NCBI RefSeq assembly: GCF_029889845.1
Contig: NZ_JARANV010000025.1
Coordinates: 1 to 59,240, forward strand
Direction of reading: 5' to 3'
DNA length: 59,240 nucleotides
Origin: Halomonas sp. 25-S5
GTDB lineage: Bacteria; Pseudomonadota; Gammaproteobacteria; Pseudomonadales; Halomonadaceae
Made by a program: the position numbers and the translations under genes. Below the pieces are notes generated by a model. The model was given only the letters and a program-made list of their open reading frames with translations, made no database searches and was not told where the DNA came from. Below are positions 30,301 to 39,769 of this stretch, piece by piece (position 1 is the first letter of the stretch; every line of letters starts with the position of its first letter).

Positions 30301-31382
30301 GCCAGCAGCGAGAAGCCGAGGAGTCAGGGCAAAAGAGCGTGGCGCTGGTGCTTGGCAGCGGTGGCGCGCGCGGCTATGCCCATATCGGGGTCATCGAGGA
30401 ACTCGAGGCGCGGGGCTACCGGGTAGTGGCGATCTCCGGTTGTTCCATGGGCGCCGTGGTGGGCGGCGTCTATGCGGCGGGGGAGCTGGCCGCCTACCGC
30501 GACTGGGTCTGCCGGCTGGACTACTTCGACGTACTCAAGTTGGTCGATGTCACCTGGAGTCCCATGGGGGCCATGAGGGCCAACAAGGTGATGGACAAGC
30601 TCGAGAGCCTGATCGGCGATACCCGCATCGAGGACCTGGCGATCCCCGTGACCACCGTGGCCACTGACCTGACCCGCCAGCGCGAGGTGTGGTTCCAGAG
30701 CGGCTCGCTGATCGAGGCGCTGCGCGCTTCCATCGCCGTGCCCGGGGTGATCACGCCGGTACATCGCGGCGACCAGGTGCTGGTGGACGGCGGGCTGCTC
30801 AACCCGCTGCCGATCATCCCCACGGTGTCGGCCCAGGCGGATTTCGTGCTGGCGGTGAATGTCACCGCCCATAGCCCGCGCCCGGTGACCCTGGAGGAGC
30901 TGCTGCCCCCCGAGGAGGTCGCCGAGGAGCAGGCGCGCGAGAAATCCCGGGATGCCGGTGGCGTCGACTTCGCCAGCTGGATCAACGGGGTTCGCGGGGC
31001 CGCCCGACGACTGTTTTATGGCTTCGGCAACAACCATGACAGCGACAGTGGCGACAAGAGCGAGGTGGAAGCGGCCCTGGAGGGCGGTCGCCGCGAGTGG
31101 GGGCGCCTGGACATGGTGCTGGCTTCCTTCGATATCACTCAGGCGGCCCTGGCCAAGTACAAGGTGGCGGGCTACCCGCCGGATGTGCTCATCGAGGTGC
31201 CCAAGACGGTCTGTGGTGCCTACGAGTTCCATCGCGCCGAGGCGCTGATCAGCCTCGGCAGGCACCTGGCGGTGGAGGCGCTGGACCGCTTCGAGGGGCG
31301 TGCCCATCCCGGCTGGGGGAGCCCGTCCATCGTCGTTGAAAGGCCCGCCAAGGAAAGTCAGGAAGGAGAGGAGGTGTCCTGA
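30297..31382 (+). CDS. Patatin-like phospholipase (RssA/NTE type)
   Basis: A 361-residue patatin-fold esterase. The oxyanion-hole motif GSGGARGYAHIGV (20-32), the nucleophile in GCSMGA (S50) and the DGG motif of the Ser-Asp dyad (VLVDGGLLNP, near residue 165) are intact. Bacterial relatives (RssA and NTE-like proteins) hydrolyse phospholipid or lysophospholipid esters. Residues 200-260 form a charged, low-complexity extension. AAGGAGG precedes the start, which overlaps the upstream hydrolase by 4 nt. It converges with smrB, with 6 nt between stops. Confidence 0.87.
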   Translation: MSQQREAEESGQKSVALVLGSGGARGYAHIGVIEELEARGYRVVAISGCSMGAVVGGVYAAGELAAYRDWVCRLDYFDVLKLVDVTWSPMGAMRANKVMDKLESLIGDTRIEDLAIPVTTVATDLTRQREVWFQSGSLIEALRASIAVPGVITPVHRGDQVLVDGGLLNPLPIIPTVSAQADFVLAVNVTAHSPRPVTLEELLPPEEVAEEQAREKSRDAGGVDFASWINGVRGAARRLFYGFGNNHDSDSGDKSEVEAALEGGRREWGRLDMVLASFDITQAALAKYKVAGYPPDVLIEVPKTVCGAYEFHRAEALISLGRHLAVEALDRFEGRAHPGWGSPSIVVERPAKESQEGEEVS

Positions 31383-31388
31383 GCGGTG

Positions 31389-31967
31389 TCAGGCCTGGTG
31401 GCCGCGCCGCCTGAGCAACACGTAGACCGCCCCGGTACCGCCGTCGATTGCGGTCGCCGAGCAGAAGGCCAGTACGCTGGGCCACTCCCGCAGCCAGGCA
31501 TTCACGTGACTCTTGATCACCGGGTAGTCGCTGGTGGTGCCCCAGGCCTTGCCGTGCACGACCAGCACGCAGCGTCGGCGGCGCGTCGCGGCGTCGCGCA
31601 GGAAGGCCTCCAGTTCCTGCCGGGCCTCCTCGAGGGTATGGCCATGCAGGTCGAGCCCCGCCTCCCAGCCGATGCGTCCGCGCTTGAGCTGCTGGCGGGT
31701 GCGCCAGGGCAGGTCGGGCAGCGCGAAGTCGAGGAACTCGGAGGGCCGCACCGGCTCCACCCGGCCGTCAGAGGTGCGACCGGCCGCGGCGAGGTCATCG
31801 CTGGCCGAGGTCGCGGCGGCCCGTCGCTCGGCCGCGGCGGGGTCCCCCTGGCGCCGCCGACCGGGGTCGGCCCGGTTGTTGACGATCGGGCGTACGCCGG
31901 CGTCGCGCAGGGCCTGGCGAAAGGCGCTGATCTCGTCCTCGTCCGGGGGATGGCGGTCTCGGCTCAT
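31389..31967 (-). CDS. smrB: Smr-domain endonuclease, SmrB-like
   Basis: A 192-residue protein with a C-terminal Smr domain (about residues 100-188) and a charged N-terminal half. LDLHGHTLEEARQEL matches the DLH motif and VLVVHGKAWG the HGKG-like loop of the domain. In E. coli SmrB cleaves mRNA at collided ribosomes, and its gene is divergent from prmB; the same arrangement is seen here, 117 nt apart, which supports SmrB over other Smr proteins. The loop reads HGKAWG rather than HGKG, a small departure. Confidence 0.85.
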   Translation of the reverse strand: MSRDRHPPDEDEISAFRQALRDAGVRPIVNNRADPGRRRQGDPAAAERRAAATSASDDLAAAGRTSDGRVEPVRPSEFLDFALPDLPWRTRQQLKRGRIGWEAGLDLHGHTLEEARQELEAFLRDAATRRRRCVLVVHGKAWGTTSDYPVIKSHVNAWLREWPSVLAFCSATAIDGGTGAVYVLLRRRGHQA

Positions 31968-32084
31968 GGGGCATTCGGCTTGTGAAGCAAAGCGCCAGTA
32001 TACCGCCCCTGCCGTGGCTGTGAACCGCGGGCCCGGTTACAATCGTGTCTCGTCTCACCGAACCCTCCGACTCCAGGATGCCCC

Positions 32085-33041
32085 GTGGCCGAATCTCTCC
32101 CTGATGCGTCTTCCTCCACCCTCGTGCTCAGCGACCAGGCCCTCGCCGAGGGCCTGATCACCCTGCGTGACTGCCTGCGCTGGGCCGCCAGCGAGTTCCA
32201 CCTGGCGGGCCTTTTCTACGGCCACGGCACCGATTCCGCCTGGGACGAGGCCGTGGCGCTGACGCTGGGCGCCCTGCACCTGCCCTGGAACGTCGACCCG
32301 GCGGTGCTCGAGGCGCGGCTGCTGCCCATGGAGCGGGCTCGCATCGTGGCGCTGGTGCGGGCCCGCATCGAGACCCGCCGCCCGCTGCCCTACCTGCTGG
32401 GCGAGGCCTTCTTCGCCGGGATCCCCTTCAGCGTCGATGAGCGGGTGCTGATCCCCCGCTCGCCCATTGCCGAACTGATCGAGCATGGCTTCGCCGCCTG
32501 GTTCCCCGTCGAGCCGCCGGCGCGCGTGCTCGACCTCTGCACCGGCTCTGGCTGCATTGGCATCGCCACGGCGCTGCACCTGCCCGGCTGCGAGGTCGAC
32601 CTGGCCGACATCAGCCCCGACGCCCTGGCCGTGGCCCGGCTCAACATCACCCGCCACGACGTGGGCGAGCGGGTGCGGGCCGTGGAGTCCGACCTCTTCG
32701 CGGGGCTCGCCGGGCAGCGCTATGACCTGATCGTCTGCAACCCGCCTTACGTGGATATCCGCGACCTGACCACCATGCCCGCCGAGTTCCGCCATGAGCC
32801 GGCCCTGGCACTGGGCGCCGGGGCCGACGGCCTGGATATCGTGCGGCGCATCCTGCGCGAGGCCCGCGACTACCTCGGCGAAGCGGGCGTATTGATCGTC
32901 GAGGTCGGCAACTCCGACCACCACCTGGAGGCCGCCTTCCCCGAGGTGCCCTTCCTGTGGCTCGAATTCGAGCGCGGCGGCCAGGGGGTGTTTGCCCTGA
33001 CCGCCGCGGAACTCGACGCCCATGCGGCGTCCTTCGCCTGA
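32085..33041 (+). CDS. prmB: Ribosomal protein uL3 glutamine methyltransferase
   Basis: A 318-residue SAM-dependent enzyme that methylates a glutamine of ribosomal protein L3. It shows the SAM motif [14 protein letters not shown] near residues 147-160 and the catalytic CNPPYVDIR motif near residue 219 that defines N5-glutamine methyltransferases. The start is GTG (MAESLPDAS). PrmB rather than PrmC or HemK is indicated by the N-terminal region ([20 protein letters not shown]) and by the adjacent aroC, 30 nt downstream, as in E. coli. Confidence 0.94.
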   Translation: MAESLPDASSSTLVLSDQALAEGLITLRDCLRWAASEFHLAGLFYGHGTDSAWDEAVALTLGALHLPWNVDPAVLEARLLPMERARIVALVRARIETRRPLPYLLGEAFFAGIPFSVDERVLIPRSPIAELIEHGFAAWFPVEPPARVLDLCTGSGCIGIATALHLPGCEVDLADISPDALAVARLNITRHDVGERVRAVESDLFAGLAGQRYDLIVCNPPYVDIRDLTTMPAEFRHEPALALGAGADGLDIVRRILREARDYLGEAGVLIVEVGNSDHHLEAAFPEVPFLWLEFERGGQGVFALTAAELDAHAASFA

Positions 33042-33071
33042 TTCCCATCTCCCGACCCAGGAGAAGCGCCC

Positions 33072-34157
33072 ATGTCCGGCAACACCTTCGGCAAGTTGTT
33101 CACTGTCACCACCTTCGGCGAGAGCCATGGTCCTGCCCTGGGGGCCATCGTCGATGGCTGCCCGCCGGGACTGCCGCTCACCGAGGAAGACCTACAGCAT
33201 GACCTGGATCGCCGTCGCCCCGGCAGTTCCCGCCACACCACCCAGCGGCGTGAGCCCGACCGGGTGCGGATCCTCTCCGGCGTCTTCGAGGGAGTGACTA
33301 CCGGCACGACCATCGGCCTGATGATCGAGAATATCGACCAGCGCTCCAAGGACTACTCGAAGATCAAGGACCAGTTCCGCCCGGCCCATGCCGACTACAG
33401 CTACCACCACAAGTACGGCATTCGCGACTATCGCGGCGGCGGGCGCTCCAGTGCCCGGGAGACCGCCATGCGGGTGGCGGCCGGGGCCATCGCCAAGAAG
33501 TATCTTGCTGCCCAGGGGATCGCCATCCGCGGTTACATGAGCCAGCTCGGCCCGATCGCCATCGACTTCAAGCAGTGGGAGGCGGTGGACGACAATCCCT
33601 TCTTCTGTCCCGACCCGGACCGCGTGCCCGAGCTCGAGGCCTACATGGACCAGCTGCGCCGCGACCAGGACTCGGTGGGGGCGAAGATCAGCGTGGTGGC
33701 CGAGGGGGTGCCGCCGGGGCTCGGCGAGCCGGTGTTCGACCGCCTGGATGCCGAGCTGGCCCACGGCCTGATGAGCATCAACGCGGTGAAGGGGGTGGAG
33801 ATCGGCGACGGCTTCGCCGCCGTGGCGAGCCGCGGCAGCGAGCATCGCGACGAGATGACCCCCGAGGGCTTCCTCTCCAACCATGCCGGCGGGGTGCTCG
33901 GCGGCATCTCCAGCGGCCAGGTGATCATCGCCCATCTGGCGCTCAAGCCTACCTCCAGCATCACCACGCCCGGGCGCAGCATCGACGTCCACGGCCATCC
34001 GGTCGAGGTGGTCACCAAGGGGCGTCATGACCCCTGCGTGGGCATCCGGGCCACGCCCATCGCCGAGGCGATGATGGCGCTGACCCTGATGGACCACCTG
34101 CTGCGCCACCGTGGCCAGAATGCCGAGGTCCAGGTTTCTACCCCGCGACTGCGCTGA
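33072..34157 (+). CDS. aroC: Chorismate synthase
   Basis: A 361-residue FMN-dependent enzyme converting 5-enolpyruvylshikimate 3-phosphate to chorismate, the precursor for the trp genes found later in this window. All three family signatures are present: [19 protein letters not shown] near residue 16, the [18 protein letters not shown] stretch near residue 123, and [17 protein letters not shown] near residue 318. Length equals E. coli AroC (361). It begins 30 nt after prmB with AGGAG upstream. Confidence 0.97.
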   Translation: MSGNTFGKLFTVTTFGESHGPALGAIVDGCPPGLPLTEEDLQHDLDRRRPGSSRHTTQRREPDRVRILSGVFEGVTTGTTIGLMIENIDQRSKDYSKIKDQFRPAHADYSYHHKYGIRDYRGGGRSSARETAMRVAAGAIAKKYLAAQGIAIRGYMSQLGPIAIDFKQWEAVDDNPFFCPDPDRVPELEAYMDQLRRDQDSVGAKISVVAEGVPPGLGEPVFDRLDAELAHGLMSINAVKGVEIGDGFAAVASRGSEHRDEMTPEGFLSNHAGGVLGGISSGQVIIAHLALKPTSSITTPGRSIDVHGHPVEVVTKGRHDPCVGIRATPIAEAMMALTLMDHLLRHRGQNAEVQVSTPRLR

Positions 34158-34214
34158 GCCGTGCCACCCGGCATGGCTGCTACACTTGAGGGGACCATCC
34201 ACAAGAGTGACGCC

Positions 34215-34667
34215 ATGAAGATCAACGTCGAGTTTGACCTGACCCCCGAGGAGTTTCGCCAGGCGCTGGGCCTGCCTGACGTGGAGGCCTTCCAGAAGGA
34301 CCTGCTGAACCGTATCTACAAGCAGATGGAGTCGGGAACGGAAGGGTATGACCCGATGAGCCTGATGCAGCCCTTCCTGCAGCAGCCAGGCTTGTCCCAG
34401 AATCTCTCACAGGGCCTCTCCCAGGGCCTGTCCAGCTTCGGCAACTACCAGCAGATGATGCTCGACATGCTGACCAAGGCCGCCAGTTCCGCGGGAAGCG
34501 GCAGCGGGGCCGCGAGCGGAGACCAGGAGGGAGGCCAGGATGCGGATGCCGGACAGGCCGAGAGCTCGGGAAAGAGCGGCGGCGGCTCAGCGAGTAAGTC
34601 CAGCGCCGGCAGCACCTCCCGCAAGTCCACGGCCACTGCCCGCTCCCGCAGCAAGCGCGAGAGCTGA
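34215..34667 (+). CDS. DUF6489-type protein at the PHA locus
   Basis: A 150-residue protein. The N-terminal about 45 residues (MKINVEFDLTPEEFRQALGLP) match a short domain seen next to phasins and PHA synthases. A Gln/Ser/Leu helical middle with SQNLSQGLSQGLSS follows, then a Ser/Gly/Lys-rich tail (about residues 98-150) ending in basic SRSKRES. The tail resembles the DNA-binding or granule-associated tails of PHA accessory proteins. The start at MKIN is preferred because the longer reading includes the aroC trailer. It lies 131 nt before the phasin. Function not established. Confidence 0.7.
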   Translation: MKINVEFDLTPEEFRQALGLPDVEAFQKDLLNRIYKQMESGTEGYDPMSLMQPFLQQPGLSQNLSQGLSQGLSSFGNYQQMMLDMLTKAASSAGSGSGAASGDQEGGQDADAGQAESSGKSGGGSASKSSAGSTSRKSTATARSRSKRES

Positions 34668-34798
34668 AGGCGGACATTGACGGGGCTTGTGCGACCTTCG
34701 CGGGCGGCGTCAATCCGGTTGCAACAGAAGAGGTGGCAGACTAGGCTTTGTGCAGTGCAATAAATCGTTCGTTACCGATCCTCGAGGAGGAGTTCGAC

Positions 34799-35242
34799 AT
34801 GCAAGACCAAGACAAGATGATCGACGCATTCAACGAGCAGACCCGCCAGTTCTTCGAGCCGATGCGCAAGCTCAACTCGCTGATGCTGAACAACATGGAG
34901 AAGATGACCCAGTATCAGATGGAGTCCATGAAGCGCTACAGCCAGATGGGTACCGAGCGCATGCGCGACGCCAGCGAGGTCAGCGATGCCGAGAGCATGC
35001 GCGACTTCGGCACTCGCCAGACCGAGATGATGAACGAGCTCTCCAAGCAGATGCTCGAGGATGCCAAGGCGATGAGCGAGATGAGCCTGGAGTTCAAGGC
35101 CGAGCTCGAGAAGCTCTACGCCGAATCGGGCAAGCAGCTCGCCGAACAGGCCGAGAAGGCCGGCCAGGCCGCCAAGGGCGGCGCACCGGCGTCGGATGAG
35201 CCCGCCAAGGCGACCAGCCAGTCCACGTCGCGCAAACGCTGA
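34799..35242 (+). CDS. phaP: Phasin, PHA granule-associated protein
   Basis: A 147-residue, almost wholly helical protein rich in Met, Gln and Glu with no membrane segment, as in phasins that coat polyhydroxyalkanoate granules. The core (about residues 1-110) has heptad-like spacing (FFEPMRKLNSLMLNNMEKM); the tail is Ala/Gly/Lys/Ser-rich. GAGGAGG eight bases before the ATG is a very strong ribosome site, fitting an abundant structural protein. phaC follows after a gap with two inverted repeats. Confidence 0.85.
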   Translation: MQDQDKMIDAFNEQTRQFFEPMRKLNSLMLNNMEKMTQYQMESMKRYSQMGTERMRDASEVSDAESMRDFGTRQTEMMNELSKQMLEDAKAMSEMSLEFKAELEKLYAESGKQLAEQAEKAGQAAKGGAPASDEPAKATSQSTSRKR

Positions 35243-35261
35243 TATCACGGTAACCTAGCGC

Positions 35262-35294
35262 CTGTCCGGTGCCCGGGTCACGGGGGCCGGACAG
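35262..35294 (+). terminator. Hairpin after phaP
   Basis: CTGTCCGG and CCGGACAG, 8-bp perfect arms, are separated by 17 nt and lie 20 nt after the phaP stop. There is no T-run, so it may be a partial terminator or a 3'-end stabiliser. Confidence 0.4.
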
Positions 35295-35354
35295 TGCCGT
35301 TGTTGGCCATGCCTTGCCCGCGCAAGATGGTGCGGTAATAGACGTATATGGCCT

Positions 35355-35395
35355 AAGGCCGGTGCCAGTGTCCGGCCGTCAGCAACACCGGCCTT
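35355..35395 (+). promoter_or_regulatory. Inverted repeat in the phaC leader
   Basis: AAGGCCGGTG and CACCGGCCTT are perfect 10-bp arms around a 21-nt loop. The structure ends 21 nt before the phaC ATG and just before its AGGAGGGG ribosome site. It could be an operator, an mRNA processing structure or an attenuator. Confidence 0.5.
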
Positions 35396-35416
35396 CATGA
35401 ATAACAGGAGGGGTCA

Positions 35417-37258
35417 ATGCAGTCAGGGGTGCAAGCACCGACACAGGTCGAGCTCGAGGCGTGGAACGCCCAGCTCGCCGCGATCGGCGAGGAATACAAG
35501 GCCTTGATGCAGGATCTGCTGGCGCGCATGGTGCCCAGCGATGCCGCGGAATCGGTCCATGACGACATGCGCCAGTGCTTCCAGGCCGGTGCCCAGTCGC
35601 TGATGCAGAACCCGCCCCTGCTGTGGCAGACCCAGTCGCGGCTGCTCCAGGACCAGTTCCAGCTGTGGCAGCAGTCGCTGCGCAGCCTCGCCGGCGAGGA
35701 GGTCGAGCCGTTGATCACCCCGGGCAAGGGCGATCGCCGCTTCCGGGATGATGCCTGGCGCGACGATCCCTATTACCTGGCGATCATGCAGCAGTACCTG
35801 CTGTTCTCGCGCATGGTGGAAGAGCTGATCGAGCGCCTGGATGGCCTCTCTGAGGACCAGAAGCGCAACCTCGGCTTCTACGCCCGCCAGCTGGTCAATG
35901 CCATGGCGCCGACCAACTTCGTCACCACCAACCCCGAGGTGATGCGCAAGACCATGGAGACCCGCGGCCAGAATCTGGTCGAAGGCCTGGCCCGGTTGCG
36001 CGAGGACCTGGCCAACTCCGCCGAGGGTCTAAACGTCACCATGACCGATCGCAGCGCCTTCGCGATCGGCGAGAACATCGCCGTCACCCCCGGGGCGGTG
36101 GTCTTTGAAAACGAGCTGATCCAGCTGATCCAGTACACGCCCACCACCGAGCAGGCCTACAAGACGCCGCTGCTGGTGGTGCCGCCCTGGATCAACAAGT
36201 ACTACATCCTCGACCTGCGCCAGGACAACTCTCTGGTTCGGTGGCTGGTGGAGCAGGGCCATACCGTCTTCCTGATCTCTTGGCGCAACCCTGGGCCGGA
36301 ACAGCGGGATCTGAACTGGGCCGACTATATGCAGCTGGGCCCTATCGACGCCATGGGTGCCATCGAGCAGGCCACCGGCGAGAAGTCGGTCAACCTGATG
36401 AGCTACTGCATCGGCGGGACCCTGGCCGCCTCGACCATGGCTTACCTGACCAGCACCCGGCGGGGTCGCAAGGTCAAGTCGGTGACCTATATGGCCACCC
36501 TGCAGGACTTTCGTGATCCGGGCGAGATTGGTGTCTTCCTCTCCGACACGGTGCTCGACGGCATCGAGGCCAAGCTCGAACGTGACGGCTACCTCGACGG
36601 CCGCGTCATGGCCTACTCCTTCAACCTGTTGCGCGAGAACGACCTCTTCTGGTCCTTCTACATCAACAACTACCTGAAGGGCGATGCCCCGGCCCCCTTC
36701 GACCTGCTCTACTGGAACACCGACGGCACCAACCTGCCGGCCGGGACCCACGCCTGGTACCTGCGGCACATGTACCTGGAGAACCGCCTGGTCCAGCCGG
36801 GTGGCATCGAGCTCGACGGGGTCAAGATCGACCTGCGCAAGATCTCCACACCGAGCTACTTCATCTCCACCCGCGAGGACCACATCGCCAAGTGGAACAG
36901 CACCTACTACGGCGCCCTGTTGCCCAAGGGGCCGGTCAAGTTCGTGCTGGGCGGCTCCGGCCATATCGCCGGCATCGTCAACCCGCCGAGCAGGAACAAG
37001 TACGGCTACTGGACCAACGACGCGCTGCCGGACACCGCCGAGGAGTGGCTGGAGGGTGCCGAGCAGCATGAAGGCTCCTGGTGGCCCCACTGGCAGGCGT
37101 GGATGACCGAGAACGGCTATGTGGACACCGAGAAGTTGGTGCCGGCTCGACAACCCGGCGATGGCGAGCTCGATATCCTCGAGCCGGCCCCGGGACGCTA
37201 TGTGCGCATGACCATTCCCGAGGTGCTGGGCGAAAACCCGACTTCGTCGGAAGCCTGA
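35417..37258 (+). CDS. phaC: Class I polyhydroxyalkanoate synthase
   Basis: A 613-residue synthase polymerising (R)-3-hydroxyacyl-CoA into PHA. The lipase-like box is SYCIGG with nucleophile C331; D488 (STREDHIAKW) and H516 (GGSGHIAGI) complete the triad. The N-terminal domain (about residues 1-220) and the motif PPWINKYYILDLRQDNSLVRWLV are typical of class I. Length is slightly above the C. necator enzyme (589). AGGAGGGG precedes the ATG. The phasin directly upstream supports a short-chain PHA locus. The stop lies inside a degenerate 7-bp repeat, followed by a strong hairpin. Confidence 0.95.
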   Translation: MQSGVQAPTQVELEAWNAQLAAIGEEYKALMQDLLARMVPSDAAESVHDDMRQCFQAGAQSLMQNPPLLWQTQSRLLQDQFQLWQQSLRSLAGEEVEPLITPGKGDRRFRDDAWRDDPYYLAIMQQYLLFSRMVEELIERLDGLSEDQKRNLGFYARQLVNAMAPTNFVTTNPEVMRKTMETRGQNLVEGLARLREDLANSAEGLNVTMTDRSAFAIGENIAVTPGAVVFENELIQLIQYTPTTEQAYKTPLLVVPPWINKYYILDLRQDNSLVRWLVEQGHTVFLISWRNPGPEQRDLNWADYMQLGPIDAMGAIEQATGEKSVNLMSYCIGGTLAASTMAYLTSTRRGRKVKSVTYMATLQDFRDPGEIGVFLSDTVLDGIEAKLERDGYLDGRVMAYSFNLLRENDLFWSFYINNYLKGDAPAPFDLLYWNTDGTNLPAGTHAWYLRHMYLENRLVQPGGIELDGVKIDLRKISTPSYFISTREDHIAKWNSTYYGALLPKGPVKFVLGGSGHIAGIVNPPSRNKYGYWTNDALPDTAEEWLEGAEQHEGSWWPHWQAWMTENGYVDTEKLVPARQPGDGELDILEPAPGRYVRMTIPEVLGENPTSSEA

Positions 37259-37305
37259 AGCTATAAGCTGGAAGAGCGGCGCTTCGCGCCTGGAAGCTGG
37301 AAGAA

Positions 37306-37338
37306 CACACAACCCCGCCGTAATGGCGGGGTTGTGTG
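37306..37338. terminator. Bidirectional hairpin between phaC and lnt
   Basis: A perfect 14-bp stem (CACACAACCCCGCC at 37306-37319 and its complement at 37325-37338) has a 5-nt loop, GTAAT. It lies between convergent phaC and lnt, with A- or T-rich flanks on both strands, and probably terminates both. Confidence 0.8.
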
Positions 37339-37362
37339 GTTATGGGCTAGGCGTATGCTGCC

Positions 37363-37404
37363 TTCGAGCTTCGAGCTTCGAGCTTCGAGCTTCGAGCTTC
37401 GAGC
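37363..37404. repeat. Six-unit 7-bp tandem repeat abutting lnt
   Basis: TTCGAGC is repeated six times without a break and ends exactly at the base before the lnt stop codon. On the lnt strand the gene end reads CCGTAA then GCTCGAA units, like the GTAAGCC array after slt. Confidence 0.95.
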
Positions 37405-38880
37405 TTACGGCTTCCTGCGCAGCCGCAGCCCCGCCAGTACCAGCAGGGCGGCCAGCAGCCAGGCGGGCCAGCTGCCCGTGCGGGTGAAGGGGGTGAGGCC
37501 TTGCATGGGCGTGACCTCGCCCTCGAGCACGGTGGCCTCGAACTGCGGTGCCCGGGCCGTGACCTTGCCCCGGGGGTCGATGAGGGCGGTGACGCCGTTG
37601 CTGGTGGCACGCACCACCGGGCGGCCGTTCTCCAGGGCCCGCAGGCGGGCCATCTGCAGGTGCTGCAGTGGCCCGATGGAGGCACCGAACCAGGTGTCGT
37701 TGGAGACCGTGAGCAGCACCCCGGCATCGCGGGCTCGCGAGGCCACCAGGTCGGCATAGATGATCTCGTAGCAGATGGCGTTGCCGAGGGTCAGCTCACC
37801 GGCGCGGATCGGCGCCTGGTCGGTCGGACCCGGGGTCATGGTCGGTGCCGGCAGGTCGAAGAAGGCGATGGCTCCGCGCAGCAGGCTCTCCAGGGGCAGG
37901 TACTCGCCGAACGGCACCAGGTGGGCCTTGCGATACTCGCCCTCCACGTCGCCCCGGCCGACGACGCTGTTGTAATAGAGGCCGCCATCGTCGCGCTGCA
38001 GGACGCCGGTCAGCAGGTCGGTGCCCGCCGGCAGGCTGGCCAGGGCGCGCTCGAGGATGGGCGCGGCCTGGTCCTCGAACATGGGCAGGGCGGCCTCGGG
38101 CCAGATCACCAGGTCGACGTCTTCGCCCAGTCCGCGGGTCATCGAGAGATAGGTGTCAACTGCACGGCGCTGCCCCTCGGGGGTCCACTTGATCAGTTGG
38201 GGGAGGTTGCCCTGCAGCAGGGCGACGCGTACCGGCTCGCCGGCGGGGGAAGACCACTGGGCGGGCAGGGCCAGCGGCACCAGCCATAGCACGGCGAGCG
38301 GCGCGGCGGCCCACCAGCGGCGCCGCAGGACCTCCACGCCCAGGCTGCCCGTCAGGGCGGTGATCAGCGTCAGCAGGTAGATGCCGCCCACCGGCGCCCA
38401 AGGGGCGAGGGGCGAGTCCACCTGGCCACTGCCCAGCAGCAACCAGGGGAAACCGGTGAACAGCCAGGTGCGCAGCCATTCGCCGAGCACCCAGGCGCCC
38501 GCAAAGCTCAGCGCCGCCAGGCGCGGCCCGCACAGCCGCCGGTAGAGCCACAGGGTGACGGCGAAGAACAGCGCCAGGCCGGCGACGAACAGCGCGGTGA
38601 GGAAGAGCGCCAGGGGCACGCCGGTGTAGCCGTAGTCATGGATCGAGACGTAGACCCAGGAGGCCCCGGAGCCGAATAGCCCCAGGCCATAGCACCAGCC
38701 GCGAAGCGCCGCCTGGGCGGGCGTCAGCGCATGCAGGCCCAGGTAGACGAGGCCGGCGGCTACCGGCCCCAGCCACCAGAGCGTGAAGGGGGCGGCACTC
38801 AGGGTCGTGAGGCCGCCGGCGAGCAGGGCTGCCAGGCAGCCCAGTGACGGGGTCAGGCGGGCGTCAGCCATGGGGTCCAT
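37405..38880 (-). CDS. lnt: Apolipoprotein N-acyltransferase
   Basis: A 491-residue inner-membrane enzyme adding the third acyl chain to lipoproteins. About six membrane helices occupy residues 10-195; the nitrilase-like domain follows, with IWPEAALPMF (catalytic Glu) and GNAICYEIIYADL (catalytic Cys), and a final helix near the C-terminus. Both MDPMADARL and the internal MADARL (start 38871) are possible starts. It follows corC by 19 nt as in E. coli. Its substrates would include the YajG-like lipoprotein seen at 44.3 kb. Confidence 0.95.
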   Translation of the reverse strand: MDPMADARLTPSLGCLAALLAGGLTTLSAAPFTLWWLGPVAAGLVYLGLHALTPAQAALRGWCYGLGLFGSGASWVYVSIHDYGYTGVPLALFLTALFVAGLALFFAVTLWLYRRLCGPRLAALSFAGAWVLGEWLRTWLFTGFPWLLLGSGQVDSPLAPWAPVGGIYLLTLITALTGSLGVEVLRRRWWAAAPLAVLWLVPLALPAQWSSPAGEPVRVALLQGNLPQLIKWTPEGQRRAVDTYLSMTRGLGEDVDLVIWPEAALPMFEDQAAPILERALASLPAGTDLLTGVLQRDDGGLYYNSVVGRGDVEGEYRKAHLVPFGEYLPLESLLRGAIAFFDLPAPTMTPGPTDQAPIRAGELTLGNAICYEIIYADLVASRARDAGVLLTVSNDTWFGASIGPLQHLQMARLRALENGRPVVRATSNGVTALIDPRGKVTARAPQFEATVLEGEVTPMQGLTPFTRTGSWPAWLLAALLVLAGLRLRRKP

Positions 38881-38899
38881 CCGTGGTCATGGGGGCGCG

Positions 38900-39769
38900 T
38901 CACTCCTCGGCGCTCTCCTCGCAGGGCTCGGCCTCGAGCAGGCGGATGCGACGGTTGTCGGCGTTGAGCACCGTGAAGCGCCAGCCACCGATCTCGGTGT
39001 GCTCGCCGCGTCCCGGCAGGTGGCCGAAACGCTGCATCACCAGGCCGCCGAGGGTATCGAACTCGTCGTCCGAGAAGCGAGTGTCGAAGCGGTCGTTGAA
39101 GTCCTCGATGGTGGTCAGGGCGCGAATGGCATAGCGCTCGTCCCCCAGTGCGCGGATATCGATCTCTTCGTCGATGTCGTGCTCGTCCTCGATCTCGCCG
39201 ACGATCTCCTCGAGGATGTCCTCGATGGTGACGATGCCCGCCGTGCCGCCATACTCGTCGACCACCACCGCCATGTGGTTGCGGGTGTCCTGGAACTCCT
39301 TGAGCAGGCTGTTGAGGCGCTTGGATTCGGGCACGAACATCGCCGGTCGCAGCACCTCGTCGAGCTGGAAGGGCAGGCCGTTCCCCTGGCCGCCGCGCAG
39401 CAGCGGCAGCAGGTCCTTGGCCAGCAGGATGCCCTTGACCTCGTCGAGGTTCTCGCCGATCACCGGATAGCGGGAATGGCCGGTCTCGAGTATCACCGGC
39501 AGATATTCCTCGAGGGGCTGGTCGAGAGCGATGGCGGTGATCTGGGAGCGCGGGATGAGGACCTCGCGCACCTGCTGGTCGCTGATGTTCAGGGCGCCCT
39601 CGATGATCATCATGGCGTCCTGGTCGAGCTTGAGGCGCGAGCCTGCCTGACGCAGAAACTCCAGCAGTTCGTCGCGGGAGCTGGGTTCATCGCTGTCGCT
39701 GGACAGGGCGCTGAACAGCTTGTCGAGCCAGGACTTGCTGCCCTGGCTGCTCGATCGATCTTCGCTCAT
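38900..39769 (-). CDS. corC: CorC/YbeX CBS-domain transport accessory protein
   Basis: A 289-residue cytoplasmic protein with two CBS domains (about residues 70-190; [22 protein letters not shown], then [34 protein letters not shown]) and a C-terminal CorC/HlyC domain (about 205-285). It lacks the membrane DUF21 domain of longer relatives, as E. coli CorC does. CorC has been tied to magnesium and cobalt efflux and, with YbeY, to ribosome functions. It overlaps ybeY by 4 nt. Confidence 0.93.
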   Translation of the reverse strand: MSEDRSSSQGSKSWLDKLFSALSSDSDEPSSRDELLEFLRQAGSRLKLDQDAMMIIEGALNISDQQVREVLIPRSQITAIALDQPLEEYLPVILETGHSRYPVIGENLDEVKGILLAKDLLPLLRGGQGNGLPFQLDEVLRPAMFVPESKRLNSLLKEFQDTRNHMAVVVDEYGGTAGIVTIEDILEEIVGEIEDEHDIDEEIDIRALGDERYAIRALTTIEDFNDRFDTRFSDDEFDTLGGLVMQRFGHLPGRGEHTEIGGWRFTVLNADNRRIRLLEAEPCEESAEE

